From: Pinus tabuliformis
Taxonomy: Eukaryota; Streptophyta; Pinopsida; Pinales; Pinaceae
Reading direction: 5' to 3'
Length of the DNA: 64,000 nt
Assembly: GCA_031772625.1 (NCBI GenBank)
Contig: CM062820.1
Coordinates: 314,806,783-314,870,782 of the forward strand
Part shown: positions 1-12,055 of the stretch, piece after piece
How positions within the stretch are numbered: position 1 is the first letter of the stretch
How the letters are laid out: each line of letters opens with the position of its first letter
Made by a program: the position numbers and the translations under genes
Notes under the pieces: model-generated
Told to the model about the DNA's origin: nothing
Databases searched by the model: none
The model's input: the letters and a program-made list of their open reading frames with translations, nothing else

Positions 1-2486
1 TCTTTCTGAGTCACCTGGGCCTTGGCTGCATCTAACTCCCTCTGAACTCTCTCCAACTCATCTCTAGAAAGCTTTAGTTATGTTAATGCCTTGGTAAGGT
101 GATTGATGGGGTTTTACGGATCATCTTAGACCAGCACAGTACATAAATGAGAGTCGACCTGAATTTGTAAAACATCGAGCCTTTGTTGTAGGGCCTTGAG
201 TATTTCTCTTTTTTCATTTAGTTCCCTGTTTAACACCTCGTTTTCCTTCTCACTTTGTATTATCTCAGGGGTTTGGACATGCTCACCTCTAGTCATCTTT
301 AGCTTCCTTCTCAAGATCAAGTTCTCCATTGTGGATTCTTCTGAATAATTTTCACTGCGGCTTCGTCCGTTGGATCCAATCCCATTTTCAAGATCAACTC
401 TTTATAATACTCCTTCTATTGGAAGAGAGCATGAGACTTGACCTTCTCAACTTTTACATTCTTGACAAGATTATCTATGTAATCTTGGGCCCAATCAATA
501 GTCATTTGATTCCTATTGATATCATTGTACAACATTTCCCCCACTTGCCTATGTAGATTGACCTTGTCCACCAGAGGGATACTAGTCAAGTCAAGAGTCA
601 CATCTAGGTCCTGAAACTTGGAACCTGAAGGTAAGGTTTGGATAGATGGGTGCTTCAACCTGATTTTCATCTCTTCTTTCTCTAGATCTGTTGCAGCTAA
701 TAGAGTGTGTCGAGGGGTGACATGTGAAGTCATGTCTTGATGTATCTTCTCCTTTTCCCTTCTGTTTCTCACTTGTATGTTCCTGCCCTATGCCTAGATG
801 TTCCTACTGCATAAATACTTTCCTTAGACTTTGGGATGGCTACCTCAGTCGAGGATGTTGTTGAAACTTCAGGAGGTATCTCCAAATTAACTTGAAATCC
901 TGGGTTCTCAGTCACTTGTTCTTGGAGCTGGATACTTAGTACTTCCTCTTCCTGCTCTTGTTCATGTTCCTGTTCCTATCCTTGCCCTTGAATTTTGGCT
1001 CTTTTATGAGTTGGTCCTTCTTCCATGTCAGTTGTCCCTGAGGTGTCAACAATCCTCTTTTGTGTATTTGCCTTGACGATTAGGGATTCGGTCTCCATGT
1101 CTGTATTAAGACGCCAAGAATCAAAGTTAGCTTTCCATTCAACCTCAGGTTAAGGACCATGCATATAGGTTGAGGATTTATTTTTTTCCCTTCTACAAGC
1201 AAGGAGACCTTAGGGATCGTAATGCCATATTTGACCTTTCTCAAATTCCATGGCTTCAAGCATAGTTTCATTTGTTTTAAAGGCTTGCCTGATGCTTATC
1301 ACAGAAGGACCTACCTGTTGTCCCATTTTAAAGATGTAACCTTTCTTAACCAATACAAAGTGGAGCATATAAACATGGGGGTTTTTCCTGAGGAAATCGA
1401 GGGAAAACACTCTCATTGGTAGGAACACTGGAAAATGATAAAGGGGAAGCTCGCACCCGTACACCCAGATCTCTGTGTAATCCTCATAGAGGTACCAATC
1501 CCCAATGGAAATTTTCTCACGAAGTTGGAGGAACTATTTCTTCTCATGGAATTTTTTTATTTTTATTTTTTTCATGGGGGGGGGGGGGAGATTTCATGAA
1601 TGATTCGGTAGGCGATAGCCATGAAGGATGAAAGGAATTGAGAATAGCCTCCCAAGCCTAGCCTTTTCCTTACAGAAATGTTCTAATCGAAGACTGAATT
1701 TCTTTCCTTATCGAGGGTAAACACATCCAAGTGAAGGCATTGGAATTCTTCAATGTGAGTATAGAGAAACAAATAAAATAACAGTGAGTAATAATGGAAG
1801 GTGGCAGCGGCTCTGAGGTAGCTGAATTGAAAATGGATGGAGTCTAAAAGGTACTCTGGGATGTTCAACTGACATCCAAGTTGTTTCATCTTGTGTAGAC
1901 ATCCAAGAGCCACCTTGCTTAATTACAGAGTGGAGTGCCTTCCTAAGAGACCAATGATAGCAGTTAAGATTGGTTGAATAGAGGGTTTAAAAAGAGTTAA
2001 TGGGAGTTGAATATCTAAGAGCAAGGTTTTGGTTTCGAGGGTGAGAATTTTCTCTAGGAAGGAATGCATTTCTCTCACAGGGAGTGTTATGAAATGTCCC
2101 TTTAGGGTTGAATCGGTCAAGGCACAAATGGAGGAAGATGCAGGGAAGTTGAGAGCTCTCTGTATTAGAAGAGGGGTTATTTCTAGGATTACTTTCCCTG
2201 AGGGAGAAAAAAAATGATTCTTCTTGACTTGGTAGGATTCCAAAACAAAAATTACGAACTCAGGGAGATGATGTACTGGGGGAGAAATATGGTAGTATAA
2301 ACTAGAAGCTACAACTCGCAACGGGTCTTCATTCTTCACATGGCTTGAGAATATTTCATAAAGGAGATTGGCATGGGAAAAGGGATAAGAAGGATCCATG
2401 ATATGAGCCTCAGTTTCAGTTAGAGGACTTGCACCAGGGTTCTTGAACTCATGAATGTTTGTGGTTGTAGGGGCCATGTGTTTCAT
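1..2486 (-). pseudogene. Copy H of an unrecognised coiled-coil ORF family
   Basis: I do not recognise a named family. Minus-strand reading begins near 2486 and runs off the window at base 1. Open stretches lie at 2486-1923 and 1913-1683 (same frame), then, with frameshifts, 1464-1210, 1271-1080, 772-416 and 329-126. The N-terminal part has a motif of the form GKVILEITPLLIQ, loosely like the plant-mobile-domain pattern found beside plant retroelements. The middle has MYGCELPLYHFP, and the last part is Glu/Lys/Leu-rich coiled coil. The same blocks recur in order at 64000-62160 (IYGCELPPYRLP; MHKKISEMMY against LHRQVGEMLY), so this is a diverged second copy of a repeat-borne gene. It is broken by frameshifts and stops. 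A function as a retroelement accessory protein is inference. Confidence 0.6.
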
Positions 2487-3314
2487 CCTTGTGAATAAAA
2501 CAAAACAAGCAAAAAAAGAGACTAGGTGGTGTCAGGTTACTTAGAGCCCGCAGAGGAATGAAAGCAACTTGTGAGGATGCCCGTGGTCTCTGAGAGAATG
2601 GATAGAAGGCTCATGTGCAGTTATCCAGCCAGGAGATTATTTGACCCTAATGAAGAATCACTATCGAGTAAAGATTTTTTAGGGTTTTATTTGTTTTATG
2701 CAAAGTTATAGGTTCATGCCCAGGTGGTGGGAGACGAAGGCGTGAGATGAGGACATGTGGAGGTGAAGGGTTGGTTAGGAAGGGTAGGGGATGAGCTCAG
2801 ATTAACTGAACATAGCTTTTCCTTTTACCTTTTATTTTTTAAGTGGAGGTCACCATCTTGCTGATACCCAAATGTTGAGCCGTGAATGAGAGGATTCCAC
2901 CTGGCAGGTGGTCCCTACTCATTTCAGCAAGGGGCATCGCGGGGCAGAGGAATCTTCTGTTGGGTCCATAATTTCTCAAGGTCGTTCATCGAGCGCTGAC
3001 CTATCCAACGTCGAGGCCTATGGTGGTGTTAAAATTCTTGTGGTTATGCTACTAGAACTACGCTGGGACATGGCCACAAGTGGATTGCGAGGAGGGGAGA
3101 AGCTCGACCTTTAACTGCGTAAACCTTATACCGCAATTATTCCTACATCATTAGTTTTAGACCTTATCGCTTTACCTTAGATTTATATAATTTCCTTATC
3201 CACCTATGAATGCACGATTTTTACTCTTTGTAGGTTAGGGTGTTCCCTTCGAACTTGGCTTATGACCTTTATGCTCATGTCATCTCATGTCGATTCTAAG
3301 GGGAAGGCTTAGTG
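2487..3314. other. Intergenic spacer between copies H and G
   Basis: No convincing coding sequence on either strand; the short plus-strand reading at 2908-3114 resembles nothing. It lies downstream of G and upstream of H on the minus strand, so it may hold the 3' end of G and the leader of H. I see no LTR-like ends. Confidence 0.4.
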
Positions 3315-4428
3315 CTATCCGATGATAACACTTGCAAATCTTGACTTGTCTTGGGAAATAGTGCATAGTTTCTCCTGGTACTCTGTTATGCTCATGAATT
3401 TATCTCCCATACCAATTAGTCTTTGTAGACCTTTCCTGTTCAGTACCTGAATATTGTTATGAAATCTCTGTATGCTGGTTTTTAGATTTTGAAATTTATT
3501 GTCCAACTGTAGCATAAGGTTTCTGTTGGTGTGCATCCTGTTCAGTTCTAGAATAGTCTCTATCGTGTCTTGAATTCCCAACTGCACTAATTCCTCTCTG
3601 TTTTTGGAATTCAATATTTTGATAATCGGTGTTGCTTCCCCGGGTTTATGTCCAAACTATACTTTGATTTTCCTTGTTACCTCTTTGGACCTCTATATTA
3701 ATTCCTGTTGCTAAAAAAAATCTATATGGAAGGCCATATTTCTGTTATGGTTTCAATAATTTATATCCATATGTTTTCTCTATCTTGGGCTAGACTTTGA
3801 GTGATAACTAATTCACTCTACAAATGTTCAATTTTTGGATTACACTGATGGGTTTTCTGCAACTCTGCCACATAAGAATTATCAATTTTTATTTTATGTT
3901 TTGACAGTGTCTTGAGCTGAGAGTTTAAATTAGCAATTTCTAGTTCCTGAATGGACAGATCATACATAGCTTTAATAAGTTCACTTGCAGAATCTGATGT
4001 TTGTGTTGGTGCTGAAGTTTATGTAGATGCTCCTTGCATTGTAGTCACTGAAATTGGGACTGCTAGAAGTGGAACTATGGCCAACTGTGTTGCCTACTCT
4101 TTTTCTTTGAGCAGATTCTCCAGTTCTACTTCCATGTCCCAGATCTGGTTTTTTTGTTCAATCACTATTTAGAACATGTCCTCTTACTTCTTTTCTATCT
4201 CTCTAACTTCCTTAGCCTGTGGATCTTTTGTGGTAGGATATTTTAGTTTCTTCCTCAATGCTGCTATATCAACATCCTTTCTTTTAACAAGATCTTCTTC
4301 TACCTTTACATCTTTGGGATTATATCCTAGTTTGATCACCAAGTCTTCTAGTGACTTGATCTTGGTATCCTTGGCTAAGGATGAAACCCTTTCTAACTTT
4401 AGTTATGATTGTGTGTTGTTTAATGATA
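3315..4428 (-). pseudogene. Copy G, C-terminal coiled-coil half (split ORF)
   Basis: Minus-strand coding sequence rich in Glu, Lys, Leu and Gln, typical of a long coiled coil, with motifs such as NPKDVKVEEDLVKRK and QDRENIWI. If element F and one copy of its 5-bp TSD are removed, the reading frame at 62160 continues directly into 4428 in the same frame, so this is the second half of the ORF starting beyond 64000. Stops fit decay of Gln codons, for example tag before SELVIT and taa after ENIWI. The open segment 3614-3315 encodes a helical C-terminal part. The DRExW-like motif resembles the tail of the ORF in the LTRs of C. Function unknown. Confidence 0.65.
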
Positions 4429-4433
4429 CCTGC
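4429..4433. repeat. Target-site duplication of element F (left)
   Basis: The sequence cctgc lies directly before the TG that opens F's left LTR and recurs at 62160-62164 directly after the CA that closes F's right LTR. The match is perfect over 5 bp. Confidence 0.9.
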
Positions 4434-5257
4434 TGTTATCACTCCTCCGGATCTCCAACGCTAAGGAAAAGTCCAGCTGACGTAACCATAGACCAACCTT
4501 TTGATGTGGTAGATAGCCCTACCAAGCCGGAGAGGGCTCTCTCCAAAGAATCACAACCAAGAGGGCTTGATGGATTAGGGTTTTAGACTAGGTATAAAGT
4601 GCAGAGGTTGTTTTGATTTTATTTTGATGGGGTTGTTGGATGAGGATTAGGTCAAAGAAGCTAGGTCACGACAAATAAGATATGATTGCAGATATTCAAA
4701 TGGGCAAGATAGGCATAAAGCTTAACACTTAAAATGTGATTTAGTGAGATGGTTTAAGGCTGATGTGGAATTAGGAAGAACATAGGAGATGTATTCTTCC
4801 TACACTAAAGAAAAAATGGACAAATTATGATAACTTTCCTAAAACAGAGCATGAGAAAACATGTATTTTGCCTATCAACTTGAAAATTATCATATAACAG
4901 ACATGAAATGGTTTATGAACTTACAAAAATTTCATACAAATGACAACAGAGAAGAGACAATGCTAAAAATTAATACCACATGTATCCCAAAGAAATAGTT
5001 GCAACTCATCTTTTGAAACTGACCAAATTTCGATACAATAGTGTCTCTGATAAATACTACAACATCCAACTAAGTCCAACCTTTGAAAATACTGAAAAAT
5101 ACAAGAAACAGACCTAAAAACAAACTCCTCCCAGCCTCAGGGGTCGAATTCATGAGAGGAGGAGCGGTTCCACCAAAATCTGAACTGATAGCTAGAGTGT
5201 AGGAAGCTCTAAGTGACTCCTCCCTAATTACATTGAAATTGATTCATTTGACTTGAT
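4434..5257 (-). repeat. F left LTR (3' LTR), segment 1
   Basis: Matches 17962-18784 almost throughout. Holds the U5 end with two hairpins at 4507-4544. Interrupted after 5257 by element A; the sequence resumes at 13099. Confidence 0.9.
4507..4544 (-). other. U5 double hairpin, F left LTR
   Basis: First inverted repeat TGGTAG...CTACCA (4507-4524), then the near-perfect palindrome GGAGAGGGCTCTCTCC (4529-4544), 95 bp inside the LTR edge. The same pair is found in F right, C and E at the same distance. Confidence 0.75.
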
Positions 5258-6295
5258 TGTTACAAGGAAAAGTGTCTACACAGAGCTGCTTATCCCACTA
5301 AGGTGTGGTAGCTACCTTAGAAACAAACAAAGTAAAGCTACTTTCATTTTTCCTTTATGAAATATAGATGAGAGAAGAACAAAGAAGACCAATCTCTGTC
5401 TTGCGCTAATCTCCTAGCTCGATTCCTCTCTCTCTTGATAGTCTTTCGCTACTTTCTCCCTTGTACGCCCAGCTTCACATAGTACCTGTAGGATCACAGT
5501 AGCATAACACTATACAAGAACATGGATTTATAATCATAAACAATCTAGAATCAGATGTAAATTGACCATACAAATGCATAAAGCATAAATGACACAAGAG
5601 TATGGAGGAAAACTTGAATAGCTTTTATTGATAACTAAGAAAGAGCCAAGGGAGTTACAACTAGTTGTTCTGACCCAGCATCATCCTCTCAGCAAGTAAG
5701 CCCTTCTTCACCTCATACAAAGCTTAGATCACCCAACACTATGATGTTGTCTCAAGAAACCAACAACAATTCCTTACAAGATGCAAAATTCCAGCCCCTG
5801 GATCTCTGGGATGAGGGATCCATATATAGATATCTGTAAGGGAGATGAGTCAAATTTTGATTTGATTAGTGTCTTCCCTATGATAGTTCTTGCTTCCACT
5901 TGGAGATTGATGATCTCTTACTCATCCTTGGTCGAATTCAGAGAGGCAAATGTCACAGGAGAAGTTTCTGGAAGATTCCATGCCTCTCCACCTCGCGGAA
6001 TGACATTGCCATTTCTCACTTCTCACCCATCGCACCCCATAGAAGGGCTTTTTGAAATGCAATGCACCCACAGAGTGTACTTAGGTGAGATGCAACACAC
6101 TTTGCCTATGGAGCAGCTGAAATGATCCTGTTTTGACCAGTTTTGAGCAGTTTTTCATGGAGAACTTCTGGGAGAAGTTGTAAGCAGTTGACCTTGTTCC
6201 TTTAGGGGCTAGAACAACACTTTTAGGGACTTAGGAGCCCTTGGTTTATGGAAATTTCATGCTTGGAGTTGCAGTGCCCAAAAATGTCTATAACA
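5258..6295 (-). repeat. A left LTR (3' LTR of the minus-oriented element)
   Basis: Starts TGTTACAAGG, ends TCTATAACA. Homologous to 12056-13093 and, more distantly, to both LTRs of B. A TATA-like tatata run near 5821 could serve the minus strand. A hairpin with stem CTAAGG/CCTTAG sits ~40 bp from the U5 edge. Confidence 0.92.
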
Positions 6296-8849
6296 GTTGC
6301 CCCCTAAACCATGAGGTCGTTAATCTTTTGATGTCGGGTGAAATGCTTTATTATGAGGATCTGAAGTTGTTTCAGGCTGGGAGGAGACCTGTAATAAGAT
6401 ACAATACAATACATTATCTTCATAATATTTTCATGATCTAGCTGAGGTGGGCATTCCCATGCTCAGCTTTATAAATTCATTTTCATGTACATAGGACAGT
6501 CAATCGTCTGAGTGTAGACTGATGATTATGGTAGAGTCATCATCCCTTGGATTGGATGATTATCTGTGCAACAATAATGTACATTTGATGTCTTTATTTC
6601 CCTGAATATATATCGCAGTCCGAATGGATGAAACTAGATCTGGGGTCTTCAATCTCGTTCGATCTTCACTCGAAGTACAAGGCTATCCATGTGAGAGATG
6701 TTCTAGAGTCGAACATGGAAAGACATCGCCTGATTACCAGCCAATGATGTAAGCTATTAACAGGCACAAGAGGAATCACCGATAATGATAATGACCCTCA
6801 AGGTACTGCAGTACAATTCACGTGGTGCGAATAAAGGGCTTGGCGTCGAACACCACGCAAAATCTTTCGGTCGAAGGCCATTGATGTAAACCTGTAGCCG
6901 GAAGTGAGAAACTTGCCATTGAGGCATGCAAGCTTCAAAGTACTGAACGGGGTGTTCCTAGATCGACTTCTTGGATAATGAGCTGATGTCGACAAGAAGA
7001 GATCCGTCACAGGAGGGCCTTAATGAATCCCACATCAATGACACGGAACGGAGCAAATGATTTTAATGGAGGTGAAAACGATTTGATGACATAAGGTTCA
7101 GGGTGGCGGTCATGAACGAATGGAGTGTAAATGTATTGTAGTGGGTGAGACACAAGTGAATTCTCTGAATGACTTCTCTTGAACATATCGGCGACACTGA
7201 CGTGATGGATTGGTAGCATTAACCCCAAATGTGGATGGTGTGATGGGACCATGGCGATGTGACTGGTGAATGAAACAACCCAACCCGACTTGGATGCGGA
7301 GTGAAAGTGTCATGTTCAAGAGCGACTTGCTACCAACAAAGTTTCTTCAAGTTTTCTTTCCAATTTTTCCCCAGTCATTGCTAACCAGTACCTCTTTATT
7401 TTTGTCAAGATTGAGGAGGATAACATATGCTTGTTCTATAATTTTCCCTTCGGGCAAACCCATCGCTATGCTTTAACAAGCCTAGCGATAGTGAAACTCG
7501 TTCTTGTCTGCTATGGACAAGTTTGTCACTATTAAGTTTTAACGAGTTTAACGACAAAGATAACTCGGTCCTTTTCAATTTTAGAGAGTCTGAAAAGGGA
7601 CGTAAAGGAAACTCCAAAATTCCTTTTTCGTCATCTAATCCCTTAAGTCCGAAAAAGTATAAAACAATACAGAAGGGATGAATTTTCGATAATTTTAATG
7701 AGCCGAACAAAACAAGCGCTCGATCTTTTTGTGTAATAATCCCTCAAATCCAAAAAGATTAAAATCTAAAGGAGGGATAGCACTTCCGGTCCCTTTAACG
7801 AGCTGGAGAGGCCAATGGCTCGGAAATCTTTTCATATTTTACGAGTCAGTTGAAAAGAGCTTAAAGGAGACTTGTCTTTTGAGGAACGAGTGATAAAATT
7901 GGGTAGCAGCTGATTCCAGGTAAGGTTTGGAATTTTCTGATCACGACAGTGTTACAAGGATGGTTAGTGGGATCACTCTTCGCAGCTGTTCCTCAAAAGG
8001 GGTAAACAATCAAATGGAGGTGAATGATCGGCCAATACAGAGTGGAGGTGATGATGAGAACACGACCAAGGCTTTAAAGGCTGAAGTACTACATTCACGA
8101 TGGTCATTACCGGGAAATAGTTCATTTTTTAATGAGCTTAAACGCAGGGAGAAACATTTTCTCATGACTTATGTTTATTTTTTAACGAGCTTGAACTATG
8201 TGCTAAAACTGCTCGATTAATCCAGTCGTATAATAAGAATGTCCCATTTTAAAACGGCAATTTTTAGATTTTTGCCCCACATCCTTTCTTTATGCAAGTT
8301 AGGAAACGACCAATCCTATGAGTTTAAAGGGTTAGAGGACCTACAAATTTAAAAAATAAATAGTCGCTCTTCGCTTGCACACCAAAAGGCTTGCATGCCC
8401 CCAGGTATAAAACAGAGTTTCAAGGTCACCTTTCAAAACTCCAACAAAACATTTGTTTTATCAGGAAAGGTCTACCTCTTTCAGGTTACCAAAGATTGTT
8501 CTATTCACAGCGCAAACAAAACACTTCTTCGGCGATGTCTACCAAAATAGACAAAGGTGAGACAATCCACTCACATAACTTTGACGAGAGAATATTATTC
8601 TAGTCTAACCCCCTCTTCCAATCACGGACGAGAGTACAGTCCAGTCATATATCTCTCACGGAAACCTACGCTATACCCGAAGTTTTCCTGCCGAAGCAGA
8701 CCAGGGTGCATGCCCCCTAGGTTTCAGTCATGTCCCCCGAATCACTTGCGCTCATCAGGTGGACAGACTGGAGATTGATGAGACATTCCTTGTGTGAAAA
8801 GACCATTCAGGGATGGCATATGACTATTTTCTCTGTGTGATCTGGGAAA
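6296..8849 (-). other. A 3' noncoding interior with polypurine tract and hairpin array
   Basis: Read on the minus strand, the bases beside the LTR are TTTAGGGGGCAAC, a plausible polypurine tract. Up to about 8240 the sequence is homologous to 22649-24620 of B; from there to 8849 it is specific to A. No credible protein on either strand. The hairpin array at 7462-7893 is listed separately. Confidence 0.7.
7462..7893. repeat. Array of short hairpins with similar loops (A)
   Basis: At least seven successive inverted repeats with different stems: ATCGCTA/TAGCGAT, ATAGTGA/TCACTAT, TTTGTC/GACAAA, CCTTTTC/GAAAAGG (7570-7598), CTTTTTCG/CGAAAAAG (7623-7657), ATCTTTTTG/CAAAAAGAT (7723-7759) and TCTTTTCA/TGAAAAGA (7827-7858). 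Loops are mostly 14-20 nt and several carry a TTTTA(A)CGAGTC-like core. The array recurs in B at 23814-24243. Confidence 0.65.
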
Positions 8850-10313
8850 TCAAAGCTGGTCTACGAGCTTGACCACTCTTACTTCGTGCGGAAAACACAT
8901 TACTCTAAAGAGTGATGAGACAATGGCTCCCATGCAATAAATATAGTCTCGTCCAAGGAGTAGATTATAATCCAAGGGTCCTTGAACTACCATTACATTC
9001 ATGTGAATGGTTTTCCCTCTCAATGTTATGGGCACATAGGGAAGGATCCCTAATGGTTGACTGGTTCCTTTGTCAAAGCCTGTTAGATTTCTCATCTCAG
9101 GCAAAAGCGATGGAGAACCAAGCACTTTCCAAGAAGTCGAGGAAAGGATACTCACAGAAGCCCCTTCATCTATGACGGTACCAGCCATAACCATTCTATA
9201 TATTTGAGCAATAATTCGGAATGGTACACTAGCCGGTAAACGGGGTCTGCCTAGTTGATTCCAGTCGAAAGAAACAACTAGGTTGCTTGGAGGTGGGACC
9301 GAATAAGCGGTCGGGTACGACTCTAACGAACTTCCTTCCTGCGGTAAAGGAATGGGTAAATTGCCCCCATGTTCATTGGAGTCTGTGCTTACGAAAAGAA
9401 TTTGGACGGTGTCACCCTTATTCTCTTCTGTGACTGTATCATCTGAAGATGGAACCTCTGAAGGCAAGACCAGGTCAACTACCACTTCAACGTTTTGGCT
9501 TTCATCTGGTATGGGTTCAGATGGTTTGTCTTCAATGATAGATGCTTCGGCTGACCACCTGGGCAGGTCAGCAGGATTTTCAACTAGTGACGGACTTGGC
9601 AAGATTTTTTTATATCTTGGAGGAAGTCGTAACGGTGAAATCGGACGATCGTCCAAAACTCTTTTAGCCTCATCTAATAAGGGACAACGATGGACGGCAT
9701 GATCGCCTTCGCACAGTTTACAAGGAAATCTGTATTTTCCTTTTTGTCCTGGGGCTTCACTTTCACTAGTCGACGGTGTGTTTTCAACATGATCATCAGA
9801 GGTTGACGACACTGGATTGTGCAAACGAGGAGACCAATCCCTTAAGATACGAGGGATACAGGGACAATCTCGATGATAGTGGTCTCCTTTGCAAATGACA
9901 CATGGCAATTTAGGCCTGGTCGGTGCAGTGTGTGGATTTTCGCTAGACGATGCTTGGTTGCCCCCTTTCGCTTTTGGCTCCTTCTTCTTCTTCTCTTTCT
10001 TCTTCCTTTCCTTCTTCTTCTCAGGTACTTGATTTTTGGCTTTACCAACCCCATCAAGCGAAGAGGAAGGAGGAGAGGAAGAATTGGAGGAAGTAGAAGG
10101 GTGGTGGGTAACTCTAGATTCGTCTAGTTGTTGACTCGATTGTTCAGGAATTGCAATGTTCTGAACAACAGAGGTTGAGAAGAGCCATACGGGCAAGCCA
10201 ATTGTCAATTGTGGAAGTGACAATGTGGCCATATGGGGTGCACCAAAATCTCCCCAAGAGGAGAAGGGACTAGGATTTCCTCCAAGGGGAATTCCTTGGT
10301 TGGTGGATTCCAT
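8850..10313 (-). CDS. A ORF: gag C-terminal/protease-like protein
   Basis: 487 codons, open from ATG at 10313 to the stop at 8850. The N-terminal 90 residues are Ser/Pro-rich and 98-115 are almost all Lys/Glu. Zinc knuckles of the form CxxCxxDHxxxxCP lie at 137-150 and 198-210; B has only one. An aspartic-protease active site of the form IDEGAS is at ~382-387 and the LLLGRDY flap-region motif at ~451-457. There is no capsid domain, RT or integrase. Protease homology with B (IDEGAST, ILLGRPW) indicates derivation from a B-type gag-pro. The intact frame contrasts with decayed genes around it, so selection or a younger insertion is possible. A role in RNA binding and particle maturation is inferred from family knowledge. 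Confidence 0.75.
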   Translation of the reverse strand: MESTNQGIPLGGNPSPFSSWGDFGAPHMATLSLPQLTIGLPVWLFSTSVVQNIAIPEQSSQQLDESRVTHHPSTSSNSSSPPSSSLDGVGKAKNQVPEKKKERKKKEKKKKEPKAKGGNQASSSENPHTAPTRPKLPCVICKGDHYHRDCPCIPRILRDWSPRLHNPVSSTSDDHVENTPSTSESEAPGQKGKYRFPCKLCEGDHAVHRCPLLDEAKRVLDDRPISPLRLPPRYKKILPSPSLVENPADLPRWSAEASIIEDKPSEPIPDESQNVEVVVDLVLPSEVPSSDDTVTEENKGDTVQILFVSTDSNEHGGNLPIPLPQEGSSLESYPTAYSVPPPSNLVVSFDWNQLGRPRLPASVPFRIIAQIYRMVMAGTVIDEGASVSILSSTSWKVLGSPSLLPEMRNLTGFDKGTSQPLGILPYVPITLRGKTIHMNVMVVQGPLDYNLLLGRDYIYCMGAIVSSLFRVMCFPHEVRVVKLVDQL

Positions 10314-12034
10314 TTTCTCAACCTAAGATCAACATATGAAAGGGTGATGATTATTTCGTTTAAAATAAATTTTAGATGCTTTAGCACAACTTTTTTTTTC
10401 AATTTTAAAGAGTCGAGAAAAAACAAAAGATGACTCTAATCGCCTTCGATTTTTAATGAGCCTGAAGTGACAAGTGCTCAGATGGACCTTTTCCATTAAG
10501 GATTCTGAAAAGGAATGAAAGGGACTGCTCTAGAAATCTAGGTAGAGGGATTACGAAACCAATCGCAAAACTGCAGAATACTTTTTACGGTACGACAGTC
10601 AATCTTCCTTAATGTTGTGTTTAGTGCATTGCGATCGATAGGGCGGCAGACACGGCTTCCTATGGATAAAGGATTAAGCCTATTGTGGTCTCCCAAAATA
10701 TACTCGACGGTACATGGGAGCACAAGTCCGTACTAGTACTTATCATCTCAAAGTGGAGGAATCACCCAACCATCAGTGAGAACAACAGTTACCAGGCTTT
10801 ACGACGCCAGAATACGTCTCTAGCCTAGACTTCTAGATGTTGTGCGTTAGGTTCCAAAGCGTTGTTAGATTCATTAAATTTATTTTATAGTTGATCTTGC
10901 TTAAGAAATTTGCCTTTCAGGTTCACCGTGAGATGTAGATGTACAATTCCTAAAATGCAATCTAAGATGATAAACCGTCTTTTATCTTCTTTGTGCAATG
11001 AAAATCCTAACTACTAAGGAAAGAGAGACAGTATTCTTTCACAAAGAGCAAAGAGCACACACTAAATGCCCTGTCCTAAATCAAACCAATCAAACAGTCT
11101 AAATGCAAATGCACATGCATGTATTTGTTTTTGGATTTCTTAGTATGTGAATGGTAAAAAGAAATCTAATGCGCAAATTTGAACTACTTTTCAAGCGACA
11201 ATTACTAACAAGTTTCTTTTCAAAATCAAAAATGGAGACAATCACAACACTTTACGATTTGGAAATGAGTACTTGCTTTCAACGTTAGAAAAATTACAAA
11301 TTCAGACCAAATACAATAGCAACAAGGTAATCGACTATCAAGAGTAACCAAACTCTCTCCTATGACTGAAAACGACACTTGCGACACTTTCAAATCAAGG
11401 AACGACAGTACAAACGTAACTTTTTGCAAAGTAGAACTGAAAATGACTCAACAAATACACAAAAACATTTACAGTTCTTTTGCACAATGGAGGCGGAATG
11501 TCAGCAAGGAAAGGGGGTTTCAAATAGAGATATACTAATTACAGGCAACAAAATTCATGAATAGAACTGAAAAGAATGAATCACAGAAACGAAAACTGAA
11601 CAATGCCTAGTCTGATCAGCGCACCTGTAACACAGTGAACTTGAAATGCAGCGCACCTACTACACTCGGGAAGTGCGCTGAATTTCAGATTCACAGAACA
11701 GAACCTGCGTTGGGCCAGAGATGAGACTTTGCTTGGGTTCCGGGTCACAGTTTGCAGTTCAGTTCATGGGTTTTGGCCGAGCAAATGGTAATCAGTAAAT
11801 CAACAATCAGGGGTAGATCTAAGGAGGTTCCAAGAGCTACCACGAGGGCAATCAGAGAGTTTGTAAATCAGTTGTTTAATTTATAAACAAAACCCGGAGA
11901 TTGACTGAAGTGGCATTTATCTACTTTGCATTTGCATAGAAAATGCAGTTCGAAAGCTACCTTGCTCTACTTCAGGCTCCGTCTGTAAGTTTATAAAATA
12001 AACAGCAAGGAAGATAAACAAACAAACTAATTCG
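10314..12034 (-). other. A 5' leader with two hairpins
   Basis: Homologous to 33804-35503 of B and noncoding on the minus strand. Two hairpins of the same style as the downstream array lie near the ORF: TTTTTTC/GAAAAAA near 10394-10424 and CCTTTTC/GAAAAGG at 10487-10513. GCGC-centred short motifs occur near 11620-11720. Confidence 0.65.
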
Positions 12035-12052
12035 TCCCCAGTGGAGTCACCA
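12035..12052 (-). promoter_or_regulatory. A primer-binding site, tRNA-Arg type
   Basis: The minus strand reads TGGTGACTCCACTGGGGA three bases after the LTR. It matches the 3' end of plant tRNA-Arg(ACG) with one mismatch (B has TGGCGACTCC). Confidence 0.8.
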
Positions 12053-12055
12053 TTT

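Noticed and set aside
1569-1590. Run of G bases (ggggggggggg) near 1577
   Set aside because: Simple homopolymer in decayed sequence; no quadruplex pattern of separated G-tracts.
4434-5257. 4434-5257 as a complete ~820-bp LTR
   Set aside because: The homologous copy at 17962 continues without a break past 18784, and the TSD ttgat shows that A merely interrupts a longer LTR.
5781-6125. 114-codon plus-strand reading (MQNSSPWISGMRDPY...) repeated in all four A/B LTRs (12579, 22133, 36050)
   Set aside because: It is antisense to the element, truncated in B, and has no recognisable domain; repetition follows from the LTR copies.
7405-7710. 101-codon minus-strand open reading in A (and a similar one in B)
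   Set aside because: Overlaps the hairpin array and repeats TTTTAACGAG-type units; open frame is likely a by-product of the repeats.
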